From: Erythroxylum novogranatense
Lineage: Eukaryota; Streptophyta; Magnoliopsida; Malpighiales; Erythroxylaceae
NCBI GenBank assembly: GCA_029891385.1
Contig: CM057234.1
Coordinates: forward strand, 19,020,350 to 19,084,349
Length of the DNA stretch: 64,000 bases
Direction of reading: 5' to 3'
Part shown: positions 21,848 to 32,626 of the stretch, one piece after another
Layout: each line of letters opens with the position of its first letter
Numbering within the stretch: position 1 is the first letter of the stretch
Position numbers and translations under genes: made by a program
Notes under the pieces: generated by a model
What the model saw: the letters and a program-made list of their open reading frames with translations, nothing else
The model's database searches: none
What the model was told of the DNA's origin: nothing

Positions 21848-24183
21848 TGTAACATCCCATCACCGATGGGAAGGGTATTTTGGTAAATTGGGACGGGTTA
21901 GAAGTATTAAATTATAGCTCGGCATGCGCATACAGCTTATAGCCTCTATGACTGATGGGTTGTTGCACTTACACATGGTAAACATGCATTCATGACATTT
22001 TCTGGCTTAGGTTTCAAATTGAGACTCTTTGTGAAATTTACGGGATAATTGTGTTTGAAAATTTTTTTTGAGTGCGCCATAAATTGTTTTCTATTTTAAG
22101 GGATTTTTTGGAATTTTTCTGGAGAAAATTTCCGGACCGGAAAAATCGCCAATTGGCGAACCGGTCGATTTTTGGTAGCGAAAATTTCTACCCAATGACA
22201 CTGTAATATTGGGTATATATATTTGGAATTGAAATTAGGGTCATTTGAGTTGATTGGGTTAGTTTTTGATCTGGATTAAAGAAGTATTAGTTTGACTTTT
22301 CTTAAAAAATCATAAACCAATCAAAAATTGCCACCAAAAAGCTTCATTTGATACCCCCATTTGATCCTATCGGTTTGCCTAATGAAGTATATGAAAAGAG
22401 GGAGTTTTTTTGTTGTAAAAAAACTCATAACCGAATCCTCTCTTCAAGGTTCTCCATCATCAACGATCTTTACTTCTTTCTTTGTCATCTTTCTCCACAA
22501 ATTCAAGATATCTTTTCTCTCTTATTCCATCAAAGTTAGATGATGAGAATATGCATGCTTGGTCTTGGTAGAATTAGTTAGAAAGCATAGGAAAGAATTG
22601 AAGAGAAGAAGAAGGATTGGAAGCTAATAGGTAAGTAAAGGAATTAAGCTTTGAATGGTGTTTTCAATGATGCTTTGATTATGTATTTATTGAACCATGA
22701 TTGTTAGAGGCTTTTAATGAGAACTATGATGCACTTATTATGTTTATTGATTCATGATTTGAATGAAAATTGTAGATGGAAATGGTGGGTATAAGGCTAG
22801 GTTAAGTATGGTTTGATAAAGTGAACCTAAATGATGTGGTTTAGAAGTGTTTTTAGCTTGATTTTGATTGACTAATTTTGCATGGAAATGGAGAGATGAG
22901 GGCTGCCAACTTGTGATGGTATTTCCTAGTAAATGTATTAATGATATAGGGGCTGAATTTGTGTTCAATTGGATGCTTAGGGATGTATTATTGATGTTAG
23001 AAGTGATAGGAGATAGGTAGTAGTTGAAAAGCTGGAAATTTCATTTTGACCTATTGGAATGTTTTGCTCATAACTAATTGTATAGGTGAGAAAATGAGGT
23101 GAGGTTTGTGCCCAAGTAAACTTTGGGATGTTGGCTTAATTTTAGTGTGAAATAGGTGTTGTTAAATTGTAATGTTAGAAGGTCGAAAATTTGCATGGAA
23201 AGTTACTGTTTTATTGCCTGTGAACAGTAACCGACACTATGACCTGATTATTTTGCTGATTGTTATAAATTAATTGATATGGAATTTGGGAAAAGAGTCT
23301 TCATGAAAGTTGTAGCATATTGAGTTAGCTTTCCATTGCCACTGATCTTGCTATTTTTAGAGTTGTATATTAGGAGTTATGGCCTGATAACTATTGACTG
23401 TTGTTATGTATTGAGTGAAACCTAGCTGGATTAGCAAATTTGGTGTACATTCTGTTTTGGAGTAATTTTAGTAATTTTTGTGAACTGAACTGTTTTAGGG
23501 GTCTACTTAAGAGTTTTAGATGACACATTGATCTTGAAATTGGTGTATGGCATGTAATTTTTGGAAATCAGATGTGGGAGATATGGAATTTCAAAGGCTG
23601 AACTTACATTGTGATGTTAAGTGCTGATTAGGTCAGTAACTTACATAACAGATTTGAAATTGTTAGAAATCGAATTGGAGATTTAGTTCTTCATGAAACT
23701 TGAAGTTTGAGGAGTTATCTTTTCAGGGATATAAAGTTTGGATTTTTCTGACTTGTGTATAGGGAGTTATGCTTGTTATAAGTGTACTGCTTAAATTGAA
23801 TGATTTCAGGAACAGCAACATTGAGTGAATTAATTGACTTGTTTAGCAATGGAATTTGATTTTGGGTTGTTAATGAAAGTTGTAGAGGACATTGTGAACT
23901 GATTGATCATATTTATATGGTAATTTTTGGCTGAATAATCAGTGAGTTTTTGAATTTGCAAGGTACTGTCCAGTGTTGATGGGTTTTGAGTAGGCAGTAG
24001 TTTTGATGGGATTTTTGACACCCTTAGGGTTGGAATTAATTTTTATGGTCTTCATGAAACTTGTAAAGGGTTTCATTATCTTTCCAACAAGGTATAGTTT
24101 GCATTTTTCAGAAATGTGTAGAAAGAGTTATGGGTGTTGGAAGTTTGGTTGGAAATTAGAAAATAAAGGGGGAAATAAGGGTT

Positions 24184-24195
24184 ATATATATATAT
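24184..24195 (+). promoter_or_regulatory. TATA-like run in LTR E
   Basis: A tatatatatata run about 430 bp before the GTGAGT donor. The C LTR has the same run at the same place (about 34022-34034, minus). It could be a second promoter or simply an AT-rich run. Confidence 0.35.
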
Positions 24196-24630
24196 TTAGA
24201 TATTAATTGTTGAGTTTTGGTTTCTTTTGTCAATTTCTTTTCCGTCCGACGTCCGATTGACCTGATTCTTGAGGCATCGGATTAGTGAAATATTGAATTT
24301 CATTTTATGAGAAATTGGAAATTTTGAGACGGGAAATTGACGTAGCCCCGGAAATTGTTCTATGGTCCTTTGTTTTATTTATTTTGGACCGATCGGGGTC
24401 CGAATTGAGTCTTGTCGATGGCTATAGTTTTCTAATTTTGATGGAATTTTATGATGGGAAAATTTGGATTTAGGGCGAAATCCCATGAACATGCATTATA
24501 CACTTACATGTGCATTATATTAGTTGGATTGGATAATTAGTGATCGATTTCTCTCTGTTTGTTATAGAGGCACATTTGGGCGTCGATCTACCGACGCTAT
24601 GAAACTTCCAGATGTTAGCTCGAAGTACAG

Positions 24631-25559
24631 GTGAGTAACCTAGTTGGTTCCTCAACCTTATGTGTTTAAGATTTTGCAATTATGCCATGTGGAGATAATG
24701 GAGGGTTTATGTGTGTTTGATTTTGATTGATTTCGGACCATAGGTGTCTGAAATATTTGGAATGAGATAACGAAGTGCTACTTGTGTGTAACTGTGTGTG
24801 AATGTTTATATTGGAGATCTCGGACCAAAGGTCCGAGGAAATGGGAAATTGATAAATGTTTATATTGGAGATCTCGGACCAAAGGTCCGAGGAAATGAGA
24901 AATTTATATTGAAGTGTTAATTGTCTGTTTCAATACATTGGGTGTGACTTTTAAATGCGATATGGTATGATGCAATAAATTGGAAAAATATATGATTGAA
25001 ATACCGGACCGAAGGTCCGAAGAAATAGGAAATGGCATTGAATGTAAGTGATAGAAATAACTGTAAATGGAAATTGGAACATATGCATTCATGCATAAGG
25101 ACATGATCAGATAAAGGCAATTGTGACCGGAGCAGCCACTGTATCAGGGCATATCACGCCTAACGTATATGAGAGCTTTCAGCTCAACGCACAGGACCTC
25201 AGGTCCAACGTATTGAGCCTCAGCTCGATGTATTAGGCTTCAAGCCCAATGTTTGAGCCACGGCTCAACGCAATGTGTAAATTCTTCGACAGCCAAAGCA
25301 CGGCCACAACAACGTAATGGAAATGGAAAGGGTCTCATGTGCATTGCATATATGGTATGATTGAATTTGGATTATATGAAAGGTGATCGCCTTACATTTG
25401 TGAAATGTAATGGTATGTATTATTTGAGATTACATTTGTGAATCGTGATCGTATGTGATATTTGGTAAGTCGATTGAACATGCATGAATTGAGTGAACCA
25501 TCGATGATGGTTTTCACCGAGTTCGCAAAACTCACCCAAAATTTGCATCTATTTTTCAG
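24631..25559 (+). other. Intron-like segment in LTR E, rich in short hairpins
   Basis: 929 bp from acag|GTGAGT to atttttCAG|G. It holds three or more ggacc-aaa-ggtcc hairpins (about 24829, 24880, 25006) in a partly tandem 60-bp unit, then a run of gagctttcagctc, ggacctcaggtcc, gagcctcagctc, gggcttcaagccc and gagccacggctc variants (25170-25270), and the conserved hairpin pair before the acceptor (about 25495-25535). Confidence 0.55.
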
Positions 25560-25921
25560 GACTTAGAAGAATACCCGTTAGGCAACGGGCGTATGACATC
25601 TGTTGGTTGAGGAAGCAGAGAAGTGGTCGGGATCAGTTCGCGTCTGTCTTAGTATTTCTATTCTTGGACTTTTGTATTACTAAATTGGACAAGTTGTAAA
25701 GTCAATTGACTGAAATAAATTGTAAATGTAAAAAGGGCCCCAAGGCCATTGAATTGTTTATATAAATTGTTTTCCGCATTCACGATAATATGTGTGAGTA
25801 TGTGTTAAAAAAATTATCCTGAGTTTTCTACTGAGTGATGTAGCACGCCACCCTCGCGGGGCACGGACCTGGATATCACCGTCGATGTCGGGTTCAGGTC
25901 TTGCGGGAGTGGGGTGTTACA

Positions 25922-25989
25922 CATACAAACCCTAATTTTCATGACGAGTCCTCCCCTTCATTATTAAGATGAGTAGTATCATACTCTAA
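25922..25989 (-). pseudogene. Small piece of LINE ORF1 between LTR E and a DNA transposon
   Basis: On the minus strand it reads EYDTTHLNNEGEDSS and on to the LTR E junction. It continues DNFIGSFL from the piece at 27070, as in plant DUF4283 proteins (...NFIG.FLEYD...). The join is exact once the 25990-27069 insert and one TAA copy are removed. Confidence 0.75.
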
Positions 25990-26414
25990 CCTTGTGTTTG
26001 GTTCATCTCCGTTAGTTTGGTTGCTGTCCTCGAGTTTCTATCCACCATCCCGGATAACAGGGACAAGCTTTTTTGTTTCTCCCAAAAAGGGAGGACAGAG
26101 ACACGTTGTCCCTGGCTCCGCAACATAACACGCTTCTTTTGTTCCTTGACCCTATTCTTCCCCTATCATCATTTTGTATTTCTTATTATTATATATTTTG
26201 TATTTATTATGATTCAAATTTATTATTATTATACATTTTGAACTTATTTATATTTGTTATTCATTTTGTTGTTTTTTATTATTGTTATAACTATAACTAT
26301 AATTATAATTATAATTATTATATATTTTGTATTTATTATGATTAGAATTTATTATTATTATACATTTTGAACTTTTTATAATTGTTATTCATTTTGTTGT
26401 TGTTGTTGTTGTTG

Positions 26415-26480
<66 letters not shown>

Positions 26481-27069
26481 GTATTATAATAATAGGTATT
26501 TATTATTATTATTATGATTATAAATGTTGGTATTAATTATTGTTATTATTAATAATATTATTATTGTTATCATACAATTTGTTTTGTTTTATTATTATTA
26601 TAAATTTCTTCTTTTATTATTATTATTAGTAGTAGTAGGTGTATAGTTATTATTATTAAGCATCATTTTGTATTTTATATTATTATTATTATACATTTTG
26701 AACTTATTTATTAATGTTATTAATTTTGTTGTTGTTATTATTATTATTATTATTATTCAATCTTAATTTGAAATTGTTATTATTATTATTTGTTAATGTT
26801 TTAATCAATACAAATCATTCGTAATAAAATTATCAATGAATTATATATTTCTAATCATATTAAGAACCAGGGGCATTTTTGTCATTGACACAATTTTTTC
26901 GTTCTGTCCACTGCAACCAAACATATTCTGTCCTCGAGACGGAGACAGTTTTTTCTGTTCTATCTACCACAACCAAACATCTCATTGTCTCCAGTTTTTG
27001 TTCCATTCTGTCTCCAAATTTCTTTTCCGTTCCGTCTCCAGATACCGGAGACAATAACCATACGCAACG
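25990..27069. mobile_element. PIF/Harbinger-like non-autonomous DNA element (1,080 bp)
   Basis: Flanked by 3-bp duplications TAA (25987-25989 and 27070-27072), the TWA type of this superfamily. The ends form an imperfect terminal inverted repeat: ccttgtgtttggttcatctcc on the left against cgttgcgtatggttattgtctcc as the complement of the right end. The inside is AT-rich, with long TTA/GTT microsatellites and no transposase frame. Removing it restores the LINE frame (SFL|EYD). The small frames here are shadows. Confidence 0.7.
26394..26480. repeat. (GTT)n-(ATT)n microsatellite
   Basis: About 8 GTT units followed by about 20 ATT units, inside the Harbinger-like element. Further imperfect ATT runs extend from 26180 to 26800. 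It is likely length-variable. Confidence 0.95.
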
Positions 27070-27506
27070 TAAGAAAGAGCCAATAAAATTATCCAACGAA
27101 GATGCCACTATTGCAGTCATAAACCTCGACTTCAAATTGCAAACCTCAACCGAGACATCCACAAGCAGCAATAGAATAAGAAGGGGATCTTCCCCTGGTT
27201 TTATCGTGCTAAAAACTAAGAGATGCTTGTTGAACAACCAAGGAGCCCCCGAAATGACTAGTTCAAGATCAACAACATTAAAGAACCTGAACAGGTCCCA
27301 AATTGAAATACCCCCCCCCCCCCCAATGGATGCCAGAGATCCACAAACCCTTCCCTCATTGAATGAAAGTTAATTCGATTGTAAGTCAAAAACATACCGT
27401 CCAAACAAAACTCATAGGACGCTGGCATAGACGATTCAGGAAGCTAGATAATCAATTCTTAATCCTCCTCAACCGAAAGAGAAAGGTGATTGAAGTTAGA
27501 CTTCAT
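27070..27506 (-). pseudogene. L1-type LINE ORF1, DUF4283 part with start codon
   Basis: Minus-strand ATG at 27506 opens MKSNFNHLSLSVEED, like the acidic start of plant LINE ORF1/DUF4283 proteins. It continues with FNVVDLELVISGAPWLFNK and HLLVF, then IKPGEDPL and FIGSFL, all typical of DUF4283. A 14-base C run on the plus strand (27311-27324) shifts the frame, and there are two early stops. Later parts of the same ORF are at 25922-25989 and 21327-21847. Confidence 0.8.
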
Positions 27507-28439
27507 AGCAAAAGATCGAGAAAACTCTAGGATTTAGGTATGAACGAACTCATGCACAAAGCATACGAACCCTAATCGCTCTTTGAGTGTTTTCTCTAAC
27601 CCCATTTTTCTGTATTTAGATATTGCCTGGGTCTACATTAAAGGGATGCTAGCCTTTTGTCTATGAAATGACCAGTAACAGTGCTTGCCATCTTATTACA
27701 CCCGCTTTAAAGCCTGTACGTAGTAATGGTGAAACCATATTTGGGTCCTCTTTAACTAAATTTAGGATAAATCTAGGGTTCCCATGAGGGATTGCATCTC
27801 CTGCAACTTGGCACTATGTTTTTTAAATCCCCTTACTTGAGGAATTTGGATATTGTAAAGCTAAAAGCTCTTTAACTTATGCGAAATGTTATTCAAAAGG
27901 CATTGTTAATTGACTTCTCCCTACTTATTCACAATCTCAAATTGCAGAAATTTTCACTAAATCTCATATATCTTAACTATTTCAAAAACTTGTTTTCAAA
28001 CTCAAGATGTCCAATTCCTTATGACCTTAAGTTTAAAGAGAGATAATGTTTATAGATTTATGAAAATTTATTTAATAATCTAAATAACATATTCTTGTGT
28101 ATAATCTTATGTAAATTCAGATATAACTACATTCTGCTAGTTTTAAACACACAAAATACGAACTTTTTAACTCGAAGTAATTATTTCTTTCTAAACCATT
28201 TTTTGGGTATTTAAGTGAAGTTTTATCATGTTAAGCTATTCAAAAGATGAGTTGTTTCATCAAAAAGTTGATTTTGTGATTTGTGATATCATGTATAGAA
28301 GATATCATCGGAGGCACGTATATCTATTGATGCAAGGCTTTACTGCCATGGACTTAATTAACCCTGTGTGATGAGGGATAACAAGGAACTACTCATTGAC
28401 TAAGGTTCAAAAAATCGTGTGTAGAGAGAAGGGATATAT
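27507..28439. other. LINE leader and ancestral upstream DNA of SAG101
   Basis: No gene is visible. The part next to 27506 should be the LINE 5' UTR; its 5' end cannot be placed. The right end stops at TATAT (28435-28439), the target duplication of Copia-1. Before that insertion this DNA was contiguous with 48466, so it was the near upstream region of the SAG101-like gene. Confidence 0.6.
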
Positions 28440-29574
28440 TCTTGAAAGTACTCCCTCCAAGGCTTGAAGAAAGCTCCTTCAGCTAGCAACCTGTCGAGCT
28501 TGAATATTGGTTGAGGCAAATAATTGAACACCTTTTGTACTAGTCACGCAAGACTCCTTCAGCTGAAAGTGTTGGAACTTCTGATCTTCAATTTGTAATG
28601 TGCGTGTATGAAATGTCTCCAAAAACAGCAACCCTTTCCTCACAAATGAATGTATGATAGATGTTTTGTGTGTATTTGTAAAGAAATCAGCTCTCCTATT
28701 GTATACGAATGAAACAGAGAATTTCTGATTTGTAAACTCTGAAAGTGTAAATACTACTTCAGCTCTTCTCTACTATTTCCACTAAACTTCTGAAAAACTT
28801 TCTACTGGAAATCAAAGAAAAAACATAACAAAATGAAACTTCAACAGGAATTTTTGTATTGATGGAGTTCTGATTTTTCCATACATATGAAAGTGAAAGA
28901 AAGATGGAGCTTTATAATTAACTCTTGCATGTTCTGATACATTTTTTATTCTAAACTGAAAAATAAAGTCTTGGACTGATGAATAAAGCAGACTAGTACT
29001 ACATTTCCTGATTTAGCAAGACAAAAAAGCAACTTCATTTGTCTTTTGCAAAACTAAAACTAACATTTGTAAAAACAGAAAAAGCAACAATTAATTCTTC
29101 TGCAATAGTTTGATTCTTCATCTTCAAAAGACTGACATACAAATCTGATTATCAGTTCATGCTTTTGATTAGCACTAAACTTGATTTTGCTAATTAAACT
29201 TCTTGAAATTTTCTTCAGCCATTTGCTGGTTTTTTACCTCTGCACTGTGGTTACTTCCTTCTGGTTACATCCTTCTGCGATTCTGGTTACTTCCTTCTAA
29301 GTAACTAACTGGAATCCTCATCTTCTGTTGTGCACCTGATGAGCTTGCATCTGCATCTTTTTTGCCTTGTGCTTCATTCATCTTATCTTTGGATTCATTT
29401 GTTTGATCCATACATTGTTGAATTATGCTTAGGATCATCATCTTCAATCTCCACTTGCATTTAAACTCCTTCATCTTTCCCTTCAGCTTTCTTTTCTTCC
29501 TAATCTTCATTGTTAATGCTAACTCCTCCACTAATTTCAACACCTCAGGCTGCCCAAGACAACTCATCTCAACA
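28440..29574 (-). repeat. 3' LTR of Copia-1 (1,135 bp)
   Basis: Minus-strand start TGTTGAGATGAG at 29574, after the purine tract acaaaggaggggc; end ...CTTTCAAGA at 28440. The end differs by one base from a perfect TGTTGA/TCAACA inversion. The same end occurs in the other LTR. Confidence 0.85.
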
Positions 29575-31740
29575 GCCCCTCCTTTGTCTTGTGGAGCCTG
29601 CACTCCAATCATCTTCTTAAATGAATCAAACTTCCACCTTGGTAATGCTTTGGTGAATACATCAACAAGTTGGAAGTTAGATCGACAAAAAGCCAACTTA
29701 AACTCCTTCTCTTGAATCAGCTCCCTCACATAATGATACTTGACTCTCATATGCTTGGTTCTCATGTGATCCGAAGGATTTTCAGCCATTGCAATTGTTG
29801 CACTTGAATCACAGTAGATAGTCACACATTTTTCTTTCAATTCATCAACATCCATCAAGATCTTCTTCATCCATTGTGTTTGCTTGGCTGCCATATTAAC
29901 AGCCACATATTCAGCCTCGAAAGTGGACTGAGCTACCACTTTTTGCTTCCTTGAGCTCCATGCAAACACACCTGTCCCTAAACTACAACAATATCCACTC
30001 CTACTCTTGCAATCTTCATTTCCAGCATAACTTGCATCACTAAACACATAACTCCACATTTTTCCTTCTTCCATACCATATACCATGATCAACCGTATGT
30101 TTAACATATCTCAACACTCTCCTAGCATACAATGCATGATATCTTGAGGGATTATGATTGAAAGCAGCCAACATATTAATAGCACAAGCAATATCGGGTC
30201 TAGATGCACTTAAATACATGAGTGATCCGATTATGCTCCTATAGTAAGTGTCATCGAAATTTTCACCTGGTTTGGTTGCTTCCAACTTCAATTGATGCTC
30301 CATAGGTGTTGTCATGCCACTGCTATCCTTCATCCCAAATTTATCAAGCAAATCCTCAGCATACTTTCTTTGATGAATAAAGATGCCATCATCCCTTTGT
30401 TGAATCTCCAATCCCAAGAAATAGTTCATCTCTCCCAAATCAGTCATTTGAAATTTAGATTGCATTGAGTCTTTGAATTCACTCACAAGCTTATCTTCAT
30501 TCCCTATAATCATCAAATCATCAACATAGAGTGAGCAAATCAGTTTACCTTTGGTATAGGTCTTGACATATAATGTTGCTTCACTTTTGCTCCTCTCAAA
30601 GCCATTTTGCACCAAATACTTGTTGATTATTGAGTACCAAGCTCTTGGAGCTTGCTTCAACCCATACAAGGCCTTCACTAGCTTGTATACCTTCTACTCT
30701 TCACCATCTTTCACATAGCCATCTGGTTGTTTCAAATAGACATCTTCATCTAGCATCCCATTCAAGAAGGCACTCTTGACATCCATTTGATGCACTTTCC
30801 ACCCATTATTTGCAGCTAGTGCCAATAACATCCTCACTGTGTCTAATCTTGCAACTGGAGCATAAGTTTCAGTGTAATCCACTCCATACTCTTGCTTGTA
30901 TCCCCTCACAACTAGCCTTGCTTTGTGTTTGTTGATTGTGCCATCCAGATTCAGCTTCTCCTTGTATATCCACTTTGAATCAACCACTTTTGTTTCAGCT
31001 GAAGGTAAATCCACTAGTATCCAAGTCCCATTCTCCTCTATTGCTTTGATTTCTTCATCCATAGCTCTCTTCCATACTTCATGCTTGATAGCTTGTTTGA
31101 ACGTTTTCGGTTCTGCACCAACAACTAATGCAGATTTAACTATGATCAATGCTTCATCATCTTCAGCCCTATACCTGAAATCAAAAATAGGGTTAGTGTT
31201 TCTATAAATTGATGCCAAGTCCCTTGTCTTGTGTGCACTATTGGAGCTTGATGATCCTCCACTTCTAGGACTTGAAACATTCTCCTCCTGACTTCCATTG
31301 TTGTCATTTTCATCTGAATTTGATGCATCCAAGTGAGGTGTCTCCTCCTGAGTTCCATCATCTCCAAGGTTGTGATCATCATCTACATTTTCTCTTGCTA
31401 TTTCACCCACATTTGGATCAACCGATGGAAATTCAATACCAATAGTCCCTGATCTGCCATCAATCAGCTCATCCCACTTCCATGCCTCATTTTCATCAAA
31501 TTTTACATCTCTAGTTATCTGCATTTTCTCAGTTTCTGGATTGTATATCCGATAGCCTTTTGATTCTCCACTATAACCCATCATCACCCCCTTGATTGCC
31601 TTCTCATCCAACTTGGTTCTTCTAGCTTCAGGGATGTGTACATAAGCTATACATCCGAAGACTCTCAAATGCTGCACCTTTGGTTTAACTCCAAACCAAA
31701 CTTCAAATGGAGTCTTCCCATCTAATGCTCTAGTCTTCAA
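29575..31740 (-). pseudogene. Copia-1 pol: integrase end, reverse transcriptase, RNase H
   Basis: In minus-strand order: the end of integrase and the GKTPFEVWFG / HLRVFGCIAYVH connector; a variable Ser/Asp-rich linker; reverse transcriptase with KHKARLVVRGYKQ, VHQMDVKSAFLNG, KALYGLKQAPRAWY and the catalytic CSLYVDDLMI; then RNase H with SDASYAGN, STFEAEYVA and the KALPRWKF end. The piece at 30694-31740 and the piece at 30040-30678 are separated by a stop near 30690, and the last piece (from about 30107) is in another frame. Three frames are needed to read it, so no functional polyprotein is made. Expected role: copying element RNA in cytoplasmic particles. Confidence 0.9.
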
Positions 31741-32621
31741 TCAGTTCTGTATGTAAACTGCCACATAACATGCTTCAGTCCAAAACTTCCTTGGCACTTT
31801 CATTCCAATCATCATTGATCTAGCCATCTCCATTATGCTTATATTCTTTCTCTCCGAAACACCATTCTGTTGTGGTGAATAAGCAACAGAAAGTTGATGG
31901 TATATCCCTTCATTTTCAAGGTATTTCTTCAGCTCATTTGAAACATATTCACCTCCCCTATCACTTCTCAAACATCTCACCTTATGTCCACATTGACTTT
32001 CAGCTTCAGCTCTCAACATTTTAAGCAATCCGAAAACTTGGTCTTTGGTTTTCATGAAGTAGATCCATGAATATCTTGTTGCATCATCAATAAATTCAAC
32101 ATAATACTTGCTTCCTCCTGCTGAAATAGTTTTCATTAGACCACACACATCAGTGTGCACCAATTGGAGCCTTTCGGTTGCTCTCCAATCACTTGATGGA
32201 TAAGGCAAAACATGACTCTTCCCCTTTGCACATGCCTCACATACTGATTTTAACTTGCTGCTCAATGGAGGTATACCAAGAACCAATCCTTTCTTTTGCA
32301 TCACAACAACATAATCTAAATTTGCATGTCCATACCTTTGATGCCATAGTTGTGTTACTTCTGTCAAGGAGAGAGTTGCAAATGCTCCATCCACTTCTTG
32401 CATCTTTAACTTGAAAATTTTGTTCACCATTGGAACCTTATACACTAACTCACTTTTTTCATTAAAAATCCTACACATTCCATCTTCAAAATACACCTTA
32501 TATCCACTTTCCAGCAGCTGTCCCACACTGATCAAGTTTTGATCTAGTTCAGGGATAAAATACACTTCATCAAGGGTTGTACTTCCTGCTCTAGTTTCCA
32601 ATTTCACAGACCCCTTCCATG
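31741..32621 (-). pseudogene. Copia-1 pol: protease tail and integrase
   Basis: The open frame reads KGALQVTWKGSVKLET at its start, the stretch that follows the protease active site in Copia elements. It goes on through the GAG-pre-integrase H-x-C motif region (LWHQRYGHANLD...CEACAKGK) to the integrase core with HTDVCG, FIDDATRYSW and PQQNGVSERKN (the D,D,E set is present). It stops near 31743 before the rest of pol. Its upstream neighbour, the protease active site, is 13 kb away at about 45500-45600 because element C lies between. Confidence 0.9.
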
Positions 32622-32626
32622 TAACT

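Larger units (their letters stand above)
21848..25921 (+). repeat. Solo Gypsy-type LTR E (4,074 bp) inside the LINE
   Basis: Starts TGTAACATCCCATC and ends GGGGTGTTACA, with LINE sequence on both sides and no internal region, so it is a solo LTR. Flanks are caaat and catac, at best an imperfect duplication. Parts in order: GTAAGT donor (22631), five ~185-bp units (about 23299, 23503, 23684, 23868, 24047), tatatatatata (24184-24195), the tccgacgtccgattgacc phrase (about 24243), exon-like segment 24568-24630, intron-like segment 24631-25559, LTR end. Confidence 0.85.

Noticed and set aside
21843..25926. Perfect target duplication for solo LTR E
   Set aside because: The flanks are caaat and catac (three of five agree). 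I report E as a solo LTR without claiming a clean duplication.
26879..27373. 164-codon plus-strand frame with a proline run
   Set aside because: The proline run is the 14-C tract. The opposite strand is clearly LINE DUF4283, and the left half is Harbinger-like DNA.
29425..29715. Plus-strand frame with a hydrophobic, signal-peptide-like start (also at 48311)
   Set aside because: It is the antisense of the Copia-1 LTR and RNase H end, repeated in both LTRs. No independent support as a gene.
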